Shown here piece after piece: positions 10,740-21,083 of a DNA stretch of 64,000 bases. The position numbers and the translations under genes are program-made. This stretch comes from Pycnococcus provasolii. Taxonomy: Eukaryota > Chlorophyta > Pseudoscourfieldiophyceae > Pseudoscourfieldiales. The first letter of the stretch is position 1. Every line of letters starts with the position of its first letter. The stretch lies in the NCBI GenBank assembly GCA_049487715.1, contig CP150552.1, forward strand, positions 310,001 through 374,000, written 5' to 3'. The notes under the pieces are model-generated. The model ran no database searches, was not told the DNA's origin, and saw only the letters and a list, made by a program, of their open reading frames with translations.

Positions 10740-12263
10740 TCAAGAAACAACAATAGATGATGATGACGCGTAGTCGGCGTCGTATGCAGCGACTCGTGTG
10801 TGCCTAGCACTCCAAGACTCCTGACGGTCGCCTGGTGCCGCAACTGCATCGAGAGCGTCCAAAAATTCAGGTGGTTCTGACGCATCCTGTGAAACGGCGA
10901 TGGGCAGGTCGTGTACCGATTCGTACGTAGTCAGCTGTCTCGCCAAGCACCATGCAGCCTCCGTGTGCGCGTCGTCAGCCTCCGGGCCGCACCATACATA
11001 CGCGCGAGAATCCGACTGTAGCACGAAGCACGCGCGTGCGTCGAGAGCACGTCTTCCCGCGTACGGGAGCGGCGGCGGTGGCGTGAGCTCTTCGCTCGCG
11101 GTGGGCACCACCTTGCCCACGAGGTGCGGAGTTGACCCGTGCTCGCTGTGCCGGCACATGCGAAGCAGCCTCGGCGCAGGGCTGGGATCGCTCGTACCGT
11201 CGAGGCCCAGCCGCTTGCACCACGCCAGCAGCTGGCAGGCGAAGCCCACGTTCGGGTTCGCAACGCCTCGACGCTCCTTGACGTACTGGAACGCCGCGTC
11301 GTAGCCCCACCCTCTCCTCCACATCGTATACGCAATGACGATTGCGCTGCTGCGGCTCACGCCCTGAGAGCAGTGAACGAGCACCCTTCCACGCGACGCC
11401 CGCGCGCTCTCGATGAAGTCGAAGCACGGGTACAGCACGCTGGCAATGTCCTCGCCGGGCGAGTCCTGCAGCCAGAGCGTCTTGTACGCGAGCTTTCCCT
11501 TGAAGTACTCCTCGCAGACGAACGCCGCCGCGTTAACGACGTGCGTGATTCCGTGCTGCGAGAGCGTATCCCAGTTCCTTGCGACGGCGTCGCTTCCAAT
11601 GTACACGCCCTCCTCCTCGCAGACGAGCGTGCACTGTTTCTCGAACAGCGCGAACTTCTCGCGCCTGAGCTGCAGCTCGCTCGGCCCGCTGTCTGCTCGG
11701 TCGCGCAGGCGCGATAGGTCGAGCGCCTCGGGTAGAACTCCGTGCCGCGCCATGCCGAGCGGTTGGTGTGTTGCCGCCTGTGTTTGTCCACCTCCTCCGA
11801 GTCGTCGCATTTTGGACTGGTGCGCCGTCGTCTTCGCGTCGTCTTTCCGTAGTGCCAGCGGCGGCGGCGGCGCTGCCGCCGGAGACGCGGATGTTTGTGC
11901 TGCCGTCGAGTTTTGCCGCCGGTTCGTGTTTCCAGCGGCAGCAGCAGCAGCAGCATCCGCCGCTCCGGCGGTTCCTCCCGCGGCTCTCCAGTACTGCGCC
12001 GCGAAGAGCGGGAGCACGGGCGCCGCCCCCGCGCCTGCCCCCACCCCCGCGGCTGTGCTTGGGAGGAACGCAACGCCGTCGACAACAGGCACAGGCACAG
12101 GCACATGGACCCCGGCTTGTGGAGAGTGCATTGTAGGCGGAGAGTCACCTGAGGACGCAGGGTGCGCACTATTTTCCACAGACGGACCACCTTGTGACGG
12201 CCTAGAGGCACCTACAGGCATAGAGATAGAGCCTGTGGAAGCCATGGAAGCCATGGACGTCAT
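10740..12263 (-). CDS. MKP1: MAP kinase phosphatase MKP1-like: dual-specificity phosphatase plus gelsolin-like domain
   Basis: 507 residues from ATG 12263. The first 190 residues are Ala/Pro/Gly-rich and disordered. The dual-specificity phosphatase domain spans about residues 205-350: it starts at VYIGSDAVARNWD, has the likely general acid D267 (LWLQDSPGED) and the P-loop HCSQGVSRS with catalytic C298 and R304, and ends with ANPNVGFACQLL. A gelsolin-like module follows at about residues 395-465 (ARACFVLQSDSRAYVWCG). This order, DSP then gelsolin, is that of plant MKP1, which dephosphorylates MAP kinases in stress signalling. All catalytic residues are intact. The MAPK target is inferred from the family. 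Confidence 0.85.
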   Translation of the reverse strand: MTSMASMASTGSISMPVGASRPSQGGPSVENSAHPASSGDSPPTMHSPQAGVHVPVPVPVVDGVAFLPSTAAGVGAGAGAAPVLPLFAAQYWRAAGGTAGAADAAAAAAAGNTNRRQNSTAAQTSASPAAAPPPPLALRKDDAKTTAHQSKMRRLGGGGQTQAATHQPLGMARHGVLPEALDLSRLRDRADSGPSELQLRREKFALFEKQCTLVCEEEGVYIGSDAVARNWDTLSQHGITHVVNAAAFVCEEYFKGKLAYKTLWLQDSPGEDIASVLYPCFDFIESARASRGRVLVHCSQGVSRSSAIVIAYTMWRRGWGYDAAFQYVKERRGVANPNVGFACQLLAWCKRLGLDGTSDPSPAPRLLRMCRHSEHGSTPHLVGKVVPTASEELTPPPPLPYAGRRALDARACFVLQSDSRAYVWCGPEADDAHTEAAWCLARQLTTYESVHDLPIAVSQDASEPPEFLDALDAVAAPGDRQESWSARHTRVAAYDADYASSSSIVVS

Positions 12264-13908
12264 GGCTTCGAGAATACAGTACGGAATGGAAAATGAGCGT
12301 GTGCGAATAAATAAGAGGTTTCACTTCTTCTTCAGGGACTTTTTTCTCGGACTCTCGAACGGGACTTCTTTTTCCCCCGCGGCGGACTGAGAGGACCCCC
12401 CGGGCTGCCCGCCGCGGTGGCGGGGGGGGTGGGAAAGCGCTTTCCTGGAGGCTGGAGCGAGCTGACAAGGTCCTTGAAGGGGCGAACCTTTTCCTGGACC
12501 TCCCGCCTGGCGCCTGGCGCCTACCTTTACCCGGGATGGCGGGACACCGAGGATGGCGGGACACCTCACCTCGGCCTTTCGGGGACCGCGTTGGTCTTGA
12601 CGCACATTGGTCGTTGTCGTCGTGCTGTACCCGGGTACATAGTTCTTACTTACAGTACCTCTATGGAAAAAGGTAAGGCGCCATGATGAAAGCGTCTGCA
12701 GCGGGTGACCTTTTGTGGTGGGTGGTACAGTATGTACGGTGTGGTAAACTTTACTTTACGGTGTGGTAGGAAGGGTGCTGTGGTATGTAAACTTTACTGT
12801 GGCGCACTTGTGTTCCCACAGTATTTTCTATTGGGGAGTGTTCGGACTTCACTTCGGAGGTGTGTGTGGCGTGCGTGTTCTTCTGTTCTGGACTTCTTCT
12901 TGCTTCGTTTGTGCGTGTTCGTGTTGCTTGTATCCTATTCATCAGGCGCGCTGTTAAGGTGAGAAAACTCTCTCTTCCTGGCACCCAGGGGACTCTTCAG
13001 CCTGGTTCTTTTGCTTGAGCCTCACCATGAAGGCAGAACGAGAGGCCATTATGGATATTGGATAAAGGAGACTAATGAGAGGTCCTGAGGAATGGTTGAA
13101 GACGACACGGATTGTGCGCATGACGACACACACACAAAGCAGTACGCACGCACGCACGCCACATGCGTATTCTTACCGGGTACAGTATCAAAGGCACCAC
13201 CTATCATACAGTAGACTACTATCCATACTATCGTAGTCTAGGCTGTATGGAGAGCTGTGGCCCGGTGTGGATATATCCCCTAGGACTAAGAGCATCGCAG
13301 GAGACGACAGCGAAGAGGAAGACAGACGATGCTCGAGATGGAGAGGAGGACGAGGAAGTCAAGGACCTAAGAGTACAGTATGTCCTGTAACCCTAACCCT
13401 AACCCTAACCCCCCAGAGCGCTTGCCCCTTGAGGAATGAGCTCTCCTCTCCGGCAAGAGGCGTCTGTCTGCTGATATAAAATTCTATCAGCTGGATTTAT
13501 GCTCATCGGAATTCTTCATCGGAATCGCAATCGCAATCCAAGGGTTGGTTGGGGCCTTATATATATATCATTTCTTTCGCCGGCCGGCCGGGTGGATTGG
13601 ATAATTGAATTACAGTAAGTGGTGGAAGAAGAAGAAGAAGTGTAAAGGCCTTAAGGTACACACACGGCAGCGGCCGCAGGAGGAATCCAGTTGGCCTTGG
13701 CCTTGCACGCGCTTATTATCTTATATTTATATTTATATTTCATATCTTGCGGCCGCAGCTGTTTCTTTGCTGTTTCTTGCACGTGCCGCTGTTTCTTGCA
13801 CCTGGTTAAGTTAAGTTGGGTTAAGTTGGCGCGGTTAAGGCTCCTACTTCCTCATTCGTACACTTCATTCGTTCACTTGTTCGGATTTTCATATCTGTAC
13901 TCACACCC
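12264..13908. other. Intergenic region between divergent genes
   Basis: No gene is supported. It contains a CCCTAA array (13388-13414), repeated TACAGTATGTA-type motifs (12726, 13374) and a TATATATATA run near 13559. The short ORFs here are low-complexity and unlike the neighbouring coding sequence. Confidence 0.6.
13388..13414 (-). repeat. CCCTAA (TTAGGG) array
   Basis: About three and a half CCCTAA units ending in a C-run. It lies upstream of the 13909 start codon in a divergent intergenic region. Confidence 0.85.
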
Positions 13909-15297
13909 ATGGGGAGAGACGCCAATGACGGCTCGTCAGCCTCCACCTCTTCTTCTAGCAACTCCCACCAAGTCGCTACAAAAATCTTACTGGTGCGCAT
14001 GGGACACGCGATGAGAAAGCACTGGATGCAAGCGCTCGCGATCGGAACCACCTTGCTCGTCATCACATCCTTAGTCGCTACGCGCGCAATAAACAGACAT
14101 AGGAGAGAAGAAAGACCACAAGTGCCGGAAATCATTCAGCTCATCGACAGACAAAACGAAACGAATCACACGTACGTCGAGACGGTCGTCATCGACGAAA
14201 AGCCCACCTGGCATCAACCGAAACCAGTCACCAGAAAGATTTTGCCTCCGACAGTAACAGCCAAGACGACCTCGGCTGAAAAGAATCCAAGGCTAGCGAA
14301 TAGGTGGACGGCTAATGACAAGGACAACGCACACTGGCTGACACCCTTTGGAACGCGCGTTGTGCCCATGCTCGTTCGACACCGACCGACGAACAAGGAA
14401 GTGCCTGCACACGTCGTGGGGCACGTCGAGCTGCACGTCGACCACCGACAACATCCGGAGGGTATTCGAAGTCACCTGTACGCCAAGGATGCCGTTAAGC
14501 CGCCGCACGTCAAGCGCACGTACATTCGCAACCTTGTCAAGGCTGGTAATCACGAGGAGCTCGCGTCGTACCTGAAAACACAACTCATGCAGGAGGCTGC
14601 TGGAGCCAATACGCCGCACCAGGGCACGAAGGACAACCGCTCGCCGTACAAGTACCTGTCTCAGCGCTCCATGCACGGCGAAGTCGAAAAGGCGGTGGCG
14701 GCTTTCGTTTCCGCACCGCCGGGCAAGGCGCGCAACGCCGCGCTTGCAAACGCTCTGCAGACGGACGAAAAGCTGTCCACGGCGATGCGCGACCCAGGCT
14801 TCCGAAGAGTTGTTGGGATGCTGCACGGCGGGTCGAGCATCGCGGCGCAGAAAAAGACGGAGCTCAGCGGACACATCGCTGGCGCGGGCGTGAATCCACT
14901 TGCGCTCACTGGCATCGAAGATCCGGGTGCGAGGCTCGCGAAGGTCAACATGCGCGCGACGCACACAGTCTCGGCGAGCGCTCGTGCGCACGCGACGAAG
15001 GTGATGAATCAGCGTGGGTGGGATGCGAGCAGCTATGCGAAGAGCGGCCATGCCATTCATGCGGCGACAAATCCATCGGCATCGGCGCTGCTGGCAAAGC
15101 CGCACGGCGGCACCGCGGGACCTGCTCATGCTTACACGGACCATCCGAAGTACCACAGCCAGGCGTTTGACGTCGCCAACCTGGGCAAGCAATTTCGACA
15201 GCACGACACGCGCGTTGCGAGTGGGCTATTCAACGAGCACGCCCAGTCTCAAAAGACGTGGACGGAAACTGCACAGAAGGCTGCACTGCGCGGCTAG
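13909..15297 (+). CDS. Type II membrane protein of unknown function
   Basis: 462 residues from ATG 13909. A Ser-rich cytosolic N-terminus is followed by basic residues and a single transmembrane segment at about 39-59 (ALAIGTTLLVITSLVATRA), then a long, basic, His-rich exterior region with an NHT glycosylation sequon. The C-terminal half is helical and Ala/His-rich. No enzyme motif or family was recognised. The topology resembles Golgi type II proteins, but no glycosyltransferase signature is visible. It is convergent with the coiled-coil gene at 15548-17539. Confidence 0.65.
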   Translation: MGRDANDGSSASTSSSSNSHQVATKILLVRMGHAMRKHWMQALAIGTTLLVITSLVATRAINRHRREERPQVPEIIQLIDRQNETNHTYVETVVIDEKPTWHQPKPVTRKILPPTVTAKTTSAEKNPRLANRWTANDKDNAHWLTPFGTRVVPMLVRHRPTNKEVPAHVVGHVELHVDHRQHPEGIRSHLYAKDAVKPPHVKRTYIRNLVKAGNHEELASYLKTQLMQEAAGANTPHQGTKDNRSPYKYLSQRSMHGEVEKAVAAFVSAPPGKARNAALANALQTDEKLSTAMRDPGFRRVVGMLHGGSSIAAQKKTELSGHIAGAGVNPLALTGIEDPGARLAKVNMRATHTVSASARAHATKVMNQRGWDASSYAKSGHAIHAATNPSASALLAKPHGGTAGPAHAYTDHPKYHSQAFDVANLGKQFRQHDTRVASGLFNEHAQSQKTWTETAQKAALRG

Positions 15298-15547
15298 AAG
15301 ATTTGTCACAGAAACCAATCACATGTCACACGAGTCTCAAATTTCCCAACCTCTGTTGGCACACAACTTCAAATCAACTAAAATACGAAAGCAATAGCGC
15401 CCATGTACAAGTACATGCGCAGGGTGGAATGGCGCCATTGTTGAATAGGGGAATTGGATGGTGAATGTGATTGTTGTGAATGGACGACGACCGTTGAACG
15501 AAGTAAATCCCATTCCATCATTTAAAATGAGCAATCCCAGATTCCAA

Positions 15548-17539
15548 TCAACTACGGTTCACCGCGGTTGGTGCGAATACAACACGACGTTCGCCACTTC
15601 CGGGTGAAGTGGCTCGCGACGATTTGAGCGCACTTGCAACTTTCGATTTCGACGAACCGGAACTTGGTGGCGTCGTCCTTTTCGACGAGCTAGTTGGTGG
15701 CGTCGTGGTTTTGGGCAGATACCGCTTATTTTTGTTTGTCGTCGGCGTCGACGTCGGTGTCGGCGTCGTTGATGTTGTCGTCTTCGGAGTCGTTGATGTT
15801 GTCGTCTTCGGAGTCGTCGTATCCCCCGCGGCAGCGACATTGTCACCAATCACCTTGCGCACCGCCTCAGTCTGCGCGCGCGTTTCCGCCGCCTTGGACA
15901 GGAACAGTCCAGCGCCAAGGCCAGGTGCCCACTCCTCGAGCGTCTTCCGGTAGGATTCCTTCTCCTCGCTAAAGAGCGACGTCTCCACCTTCAACTGCTC
16001 CTCCTTCTGGCTAATGTTCGTCCGCTCGTCGTCGAGATCGCGCGCCGCCTCCATGAGATTCGACTTTTCCACCTCAAGTGCTCGCAGGCGCTTCTCGATC
16101 TCTGATCGGCTTAGCTTGTGTCCATCTGGCGACTGAGCGCCCGCCGGTGCGGCGGGCGATGCGCCGATGGGCAGTCCAAGGCTTGCTCGCAGGGGCTCCA
16201 GGCTGCGACCTGCAAGCGCCGACTGAATCGCGCGTTCTTGGCTGGCGACAAGCTCGCGCGCGTCGACGAGCTCCGCCTCGAGCTCGCGCTCTCTGCGACC
16301 TGCCGCCTGCCGCTTGTCCGCCGAGGCGGCACCTCCCGGTGCGTGCACCCTCATGCGTTCGACAGCCGCCTTGATGTGCGAGATCGCCTCTCGCCCGCTC
16401 GCGGCAATCTTTTCGCCGACGATGGAGACGGGGGCGTTCATGAGCATGTCGTCGTCCGCATCGTCCCACGCCGCGCCCTCGCCGGGCCGCGCGGTGAGTC
16501 GCGCAACCTCGAACAGGTGTCGTCGCATCGACCTTAATTCGGATCGCATTTCCGCGTTTTCCGCGTTCAGCTCGCTCACCTTACGCTCGTACGACGAGGT
16601 GACGGCGCGGTGAAATCCGTCGCCGTCGCCTGAAGTTGACGTTGCGGCGAAATTGTTGTTCGTGCCAGCAGCGTCGTGCGCGGTTGGGGCGCCCGGGCCT
16701 CGGCTGACCACCTTTCCATCTGTGACGACGAGCGCGGGCGCGGCGCCCTGCACTTTGAGTTTGGACAGGTTCGCGCGCAGTCTTTCCTTGAGCTTGTCCG
16801 ACTCCTTCTCCCTTCGCTTTCCCTCGAGGGTGAGCTGAGCGAGCCTTTGGTTCGTCTGCGCTGCTTTTTTCTTGAGCTGTTCGTGCGCCCTTCTTTCTCT
16901 TGACAGGTCGTCATTCTTTTCCTTGATGGTAAGGTCCGCCTTGTTGAGCGAGAGCGCGCTCTCGCGCTTGACTGCGTCGAGCGTTTCCTTCGTTCTCTCG
17001 ACGGTCGCCTCGAGTACGGACGTATCGTGCATGGCCCTTTCCGCGGCGCGTTCGAGCCGTTCGCGTTCGACGGCGTCTGCTTGCCTCGCCCTGAGGAGCG
17101 CGTGCACGACGTCTGCGCACGCCGCGGCTGCCTCGTGCGACTTTTCGTTCGCCTGCAGGAGCGTATCTGTGAGCGAGCGTCCTCCCGCGAAACCTGGTAT
17201 TCCGTGTTGCGCCTCGAGCGCACGTCCAAGTTGCTGGATGGCAGTGGCAACTTGATTTTTATTTTGTTTGCTCAACGAGTCCGCCTCCGTGAACAGCGCT
17301 GACCGCATGACGGCGGAGATGGGAGCACTAGGAGCATGAGGAGCATGAGGAGCATGAGCCGCCGACGAAGAGTCAACGACGACATCATCATCATGAGCCA
17401 AACGGCTCATCTTCAACTCTTCCCTGGAGATGAGTCGATCCATCTCCATCGCCAACGCAGATGGTGACGAACCTACCCCAATCCCCGAAGACGGTGACGC
17501 GAACATCAAAGAGCTGTAATATGCGTCAGAGGCAGACAT
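15548..17539 (-). CDS. Coiled-coil protein of unknown function
   Basis: 663 residues from ATG 17539 (MSASDAYYSS); the open frame extends further upstream only to a TTG codon at 17593. Residues from about 100 to 300 are continuous Lys/Glu/Leu/Gln heptad-like sequence (KKAAQTNQRLAQLTLEGKRR), with a second coiled coil at about 430-560. The last 110 residues are a basic Thr/Pro/Ser-rich tail containing repeated TTTPKTTTST units encoded by a short tandem DNA repeat (about 15740-15830). The layout suggests a cytoskeletal or scaffold role, but no family was recognised. Confidence 0.65.
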   Translation of the reverse strand: MSASDAYYSSLMFASPSSGIGVGSSPSALAMEMDRLISREELKMSRLAHDDDVVVDSSSAAHAPHAPHAPSAPISAVMRSALFTEADSLSKQNKNQVATAIQQLGRALEAQHGIPGFAGGRSLTDTLLQANEKSHEAAAACADVVHALLRARQADAVERERLERAAERAMHDTSVLEATVERTKETLDAVKRESALSLNKADLTIKEKNDDLSRERRAHEQLKKKAAQTNQRLAQLTLEGKRREKESDKLKERLRANLSKLKVQGAAPALVVTDGKVVSRGPGAPTAHDAAGTNNNFAATSTSGDGDGFHRAVTSSYERKVSELNAENAEMRSELRSMRRHLFEVARLTARPGEGAAWDDADDDMLMNAPVSIVGEKIAASGREAISHIKAAVERMRVHAPGGAASADKRQAAGRRERELEAELVDARELVASQERAIQSALAGRSLEPLRASLGLPIGASPAAPAGAQSPDGHKLSRSEIEKRLRALEVEKSNLMEAARDLDDERTNISQKEEQLKVETSLFSEEKESYRKTLEEWAPGLGAGLFLSKAAETRAQTEAVRKVIGDNVAAAGDTTTPKTTTSTTPKTTTSTTPTPTSTPTTNKNKRYLPKTTTPPTSSSKRTTPPSSGSSKSKVASALKSSRATSPGSGERRVVFAPTAVNRS

Positions 17540-17734
17540 GTTTGCTTGACGAGGGAAAAAGTAAGATGAGGTGACAATGTTTTGAGACAGCAACTACCGG
17601 GAACTGTCACAGGGTGGTGTATTGTGTTGTATTGGGTATGGGGTGCGCGCGCGAAACGGACACCTATTTATACCGGCTGACCGGGGGGAGGCTTTTTGTT
17701 TCGGTGTTCCAAATAGAAGTCAACAATGGATGGA

Positions 17735-17955
17735 TGATCATTCGGGGTTGGGTTCGTGTTTGGGGGTTTGCCGTTCATGTTTGGGGGTTTTCCGTTTGGG
17801 GGTTCGTGTTTGGGGGTTTGTTTGTGTTTGGGGGTTGGGTTCGTGTTTGGGGGTTTGTTCGCTGTTTGGGGGTTGGTTCGTGTTTGGGGGTTTGGGGGTT
17901 TGCTGTTTGGGGGTTTGTTCGCTGTTTGGGGGTTTTCCGTTTGGGGGTTTGTGCT
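17735..17955 (+). repeat. G-rich minisatellite, GTTTGGGGG-type units
   Basis: About fifteen G5 runs spaced 8-20 bases apart in units such as GTGTTTGGGGGTTTG and CTGTTTGGGGGTTG. All the G-runs are on the plus strand. It lies in the divergent region between the coiled-coil gene (start 17539) and UXS (start 18332). It is a strong G-quadruplex candidate and generates spurious Trp/Gly/Phe-rich ORFs. Confidence 0.9.
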
Positions 17956-18331
17956 GCCCCTGCCCCTGGGGTCGTTCTGCCTTGCGCTTGTGGGATCTCA
18001 CCCACCTCTTCTAGTCTAAGTTTCGCTACAAGTCGACAATACGCATTCAGGATTTCAGGTTTGTTTTTTTTTGAAGGCGCGCTTTGGTGCATTGGAAAAC
18101 ATCCTGTGGGCCCCGATGAAAATACTCTTATACGAGGCTGCGAGGGAGGGTTTCGTTCCCAGGCCCCCCGGCCCCCCAGTGGAGTAGCAACGCCGCCCAG
18201 TGCACACGCTCCCCCCCGGGCCCCATCGCTTTCTCATCATCGCTTCCGATCACATCACGTGCTCTCAAGCAAGAGTCTTATTAATTATTATTGGTGCATC
18301 ACTTTTCTTACTAGCCTTAAGCGTTACAGGT

Positions 18332-19566
18332 ATGGTGGAGCCATCTTCGAAGAAAGCGCGCACGTCCTCTGAAGCTGGTGCGGGTGCCGGTGCGGGTGCC
18401 GGTGCCTCTGCGGGTTCAGGAGTACCGAAAGCGTCTGATTTAGGAACGAAAGTTCGTGCGAAACCACGTACATCTTCCACGAACCGTGTTCTTGTTACAG
18501 GTGGTGCGGGTTTCGTCGGATCGCACCTCTGCGACTTCCTTGTTGCACGGGGAGATACCGTCATATGCCTTGACAACTTCTTCACGGGAGATAAGTCGAA
18601 TATCGCGCACCTGATTGGTAAGCCGAACTTTGAACTCATCAGACACGATGTCGTCGAGCCGATCCTACTTGAGGTACGACAAACTTTTGGGTTTTTGTCT
18701 TTTTTTGGCGCCTTTTGTGTTCTTTTGTCCCCACTGTATACACTGCAACAATCTACAGAGAGATTCTTACTAACAAAACACCAACTTTGTTATATATATA
18801 TATATATATATATTAGGTGGACCAGGTGTACCACCTCGCGTGCCCCGCATCGCCCGTGCACTACAAGTACAACCCCGTGAAAACCATCAAAACCAACGTG
18901 ATTGGAACGCTCAACATGCTCGGGCTCGCCAAGCGCGTCAGGGCGCGGTTCCTGCTCACAAGCACATCCGAAGTATACGGCGACCCACTCCAGCACCCAC
19001 AAACGGAAGACTACTGGGGAAACGTCAACCCCATCGGAGAGAGGTCGTGCTACGACGAAGGAAAGCGCGTCGCTGAAACGCTCGCGTTCGACTACCACCG
19101 CGAACACAACCTCGAAGTGCGCGTCGCGCGCATCTTCAACACATACGGACCGCGCATGGCGCTCGACGACGGCCGTGTCGTGTCCAACTTCGTCTCGCAG
19201 GCGCTCATGGGAACGCCCATGACAGTGTACGGAGACGGAAGCCAAACGCGAAGCTTCCAGTACGTGTCCGACCTCGTCGCAGGTCTCGTTGCGCTCATGG
19301 ATGGAGACCACACAGGGCCTATGAACATCGGCAACCCTGGCGAGTTCACGATGCTCGAGCTCGCGAACGTTGTGAAGGAGGTGGTGAACCCGGACGCGAA
19401 AATCACATTTCGACCGAACACTGCAGACGACCCTGGCAGGCGAAAGCCGGACATCACGCGCGCCAAGACGCTGCTTGGCTGGGAACCCAAGGTTGCGCTG
19501 CGCGACGGCCTCGTGAAGATGAAAGACGACTTCGCCGAACGACTTGGCCTCAACAAGTCGAAGTGA
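18332..19566 (+). CDS. UXS: UDP-glucuronate decarboxylase (UDP-xylose synthase)
   Basis: Exon 1 is 18332-18673 and exon 2 is 18817-19566, giving 363 residues. It converts UDP-glucuronate to UDP-xylose with bound NAD+. It is a short-chain dehydrogenase/epimerase fold: the nucleotide-binding GxxGxxG is [12 protein letters not shown] just after residue 50, the catalytic Tyr-x3-Lys is YDEGK, and upstream of it are [10 protein letters not shown] and, after it, [11 protein letters not shown], all typical of UXS. An Ala/Gly-repeat N-terminal linker precedes the domain. The open frame also extends upstream to about 18200 and encodes a hydrophobic stretch ([19 protein letters not shown]), so a longer, membrane-anchored Golgi form starting upstream is possible. 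It supplies xylose for wall or extracellular glycans. Confidence 0.92.
18674..18816 (+). other. Spliceosomal intron (UXS), 143 bp, with a (TA)n tract
   Basis: Donor GTACGA and acceptor ATTAG. Splicing joins VEPILLE to [11 protein letters not shown], the conserved UXS sequence, in phase 0. A (TA)n microsatellite of about ten units sits immediately before the acceptor. Confidence 0.9.
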
Positions 19567-19679
19567 AGGGAAAAAGTAATGAAATAACTGTCAGGCGGTG
19601 CGAGCACGCGCGAAACGTGTGTCACAAAAAAAATCTTTACTTGGTATTTATTATAGTACGGTGGTAGTAGGTTTTTTAT

Positions 19680-20771
19680 TCACTCACGTGTTTCGTGTTT
19701 GTCGTCATTGCGTCCGCCAAAGCGCCTCGTGCGCGTGGAAAATGCGTGAAGCGCCTTGTCAAAGCAAACGTCGTCAAAAGCTGGCCACTCGACATCAGAA
19801 AAGAAGAGTTCCGTGTATGCGGACTCGAAGAGGAGAAAGTTTGACATGCGCTGCTCACCGCTCGTTCGCACAAGCAAGTCTGGATCGCCAGCATGCCGTG
19901 TCGCCTTGGACGTCCCAAGCGCCGAACGGAAGAGGCTCTCGTCCACGTCATCGGCTGCTAGCTCGCCTCGCTGCGCCATGTCCACCAACCTGCGCGCGGC
20001 GTCGACGATGTCCTGCCGCGCACCGTAGTTCATCGCCAACGTCAGCAGCAGGCGCGAAGGAGTGGACGACGCCGCGGCGTGCGCCTCCGCCTCCGCCTCC
20101 ACCTCACGACACAGCATGGCGAGGCTTGCTGGGAGCGCGTCGATGTCGCCGGCGAAGGCGATCTGCACGCCGTTTCGTAGCATTCTCGGTCGTTCTTCCC
20201 GCAGGCTCGCCTCCATGAGGCGAAAGAGCGCATCCACCTCGTGTACCGGTCGTTTGCGAAAGTTGTCGTCAGAGAAAGCGAACGCTGTGAGCGCGTGTAT
20301 TTCTCTCTCCTCGGCGCACCGCTCGACAAGCCGCCTCAGCGCGTCGCGTCCTCTCCTGTGTCCCTCGAGTGTGGGCACGCGTCGTCTTCTTGCCCACCTC
20401 GCGTTTCCGTCCATAATCACGGCGACGTGCCTGGGCAGGCACATTTTTGACGACGACGACGAGGAGGAGGATTCCGTTTCGAGCACGTTTTCGTTATGTT
20501 TCTCATCAGTCGCAAATGTCGAAGCTCTCTTCAAGATCTCAGTCTCAGTCTCTGACGATGCCGCAACACCAGTCACATCATCAAATTCTGCTGGAGAGGG
20601 AGAAAAAAAACCTGTCTCAGTCTCCGTCTCTGGGAAGGAGGAGGAGTCCAACCAACGCCCTGTTCGTCGCGGACTTGTGACCTGGAGTCTAAAAGAACGA
20701 GAACGAGAACGACTATACAAAAAAGAACGAGAACGCATCATCATCTTCAAAGAAGAAGAAGGCGGCGTCAT
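19680..20771 (-). CDS. cis-Prenyltransferase (undecaprenyl/dehydrodolichyl diphosphate synthase family)
   Basis: 363 residues from ATG 20771. The first 110 residues are Ser/Arg-rich and resemble an organelle transit peptide. The catalytic domain starts at CLPRHVAVIMDGNARWA, with the conserved Asp and Asn for diphosphate binding, then EGHRRG, TAFAFSDDNFRK and, near the end, DPDLLVRTSGEQRMSNFLL, which are the family's conserved regions III-V. It condenses isopentenyl diphosphate in cis to make long polyprenyl diphosphates, used for dolichol or plastid polyprenols. Chain length and compartment cannot be told. It is convergent with UXS, 114 bp apart. Confidence 0.9.
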   Translation of the reverse strand: MTPPSSSLKMMMRSRSFLYSRSRSRSFRLQVTSPRRTGRWLDSSSFPETETETGFFSPSPAEFDDVTGVAASSETETEILKRASTFATDEKHNENVLETESSSSSSSSKMCLPRHVAVIMDGNARWARRRRVPTLEGHRRGRDALRRLVERCAEEREIHALTAFAFSDDNFRKRPVHEVDALFRLMEASLREERPRMLRNGVQIAFAGDIDALPASLAMLCREVEAEAEAHAAASSTPSRLLLTLAMNYGARQDIVDAARRLVDMAQRGELAADDVDESLFRSALGTSKATRHAGDPDLLVRTSGEQRMSNFLLFESAYTELFFSDVEWPAFDDVCFDKALHAFSTRTRRFGGRNDDKHETRE

Positions 20772-20925
20772 GAGCAAAGACAGGAGGAGGAGAATGGCGA
20801 GAGGGAAGGGAAGGGAAGGGGGAGAGAGGTTGAAAAAAAACTTTGAAAAAAAGAAAAACTTTAGTTAGGCACATTTGAGAGGTAACTACAGTAATGGTGA
20901 CGCGTTGGTTGTTGGCTAATTCAAA

Positions 20926-20965
20926 AAACCCTAACTTTAAGTGGTCCCATTTAAAACCCTAATTA
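20926..20965 (-). repeat. Degenerate CCCTAA repeats upstream of the cis-prenyltransferase gene
   Basis: AACCCTAAC and AACCCTAAT motifs, with further CCCTA variants to about 21025. They lie in the 312-bp interval between the cis-prenyltransferase start (20771) and the 3' end of the next minus-strand gene (21084). Confidence 0.6.
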
Positions 20966-21083
20966 ATGATGGCCCCCGAACCCTATCCCCCCAACCCCTA
21001 ACTTCTACCCCTAACGTTAGTCTCAAATCACAAGTCTTCGTTCGGGGAAAGATCTCTCCCCAGGGCTGCGTGCGCTTGCGCAC

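Noticed and set aside
17614-18372. 252-codon ORF rich in Trp/Gly/Phe and its antisense Pro/Asn/Thr counterpart
   Set aside because: Both are readings of the G5 minisatellite. The region lies upstream of UXS and has no coding signature outside the repeat.
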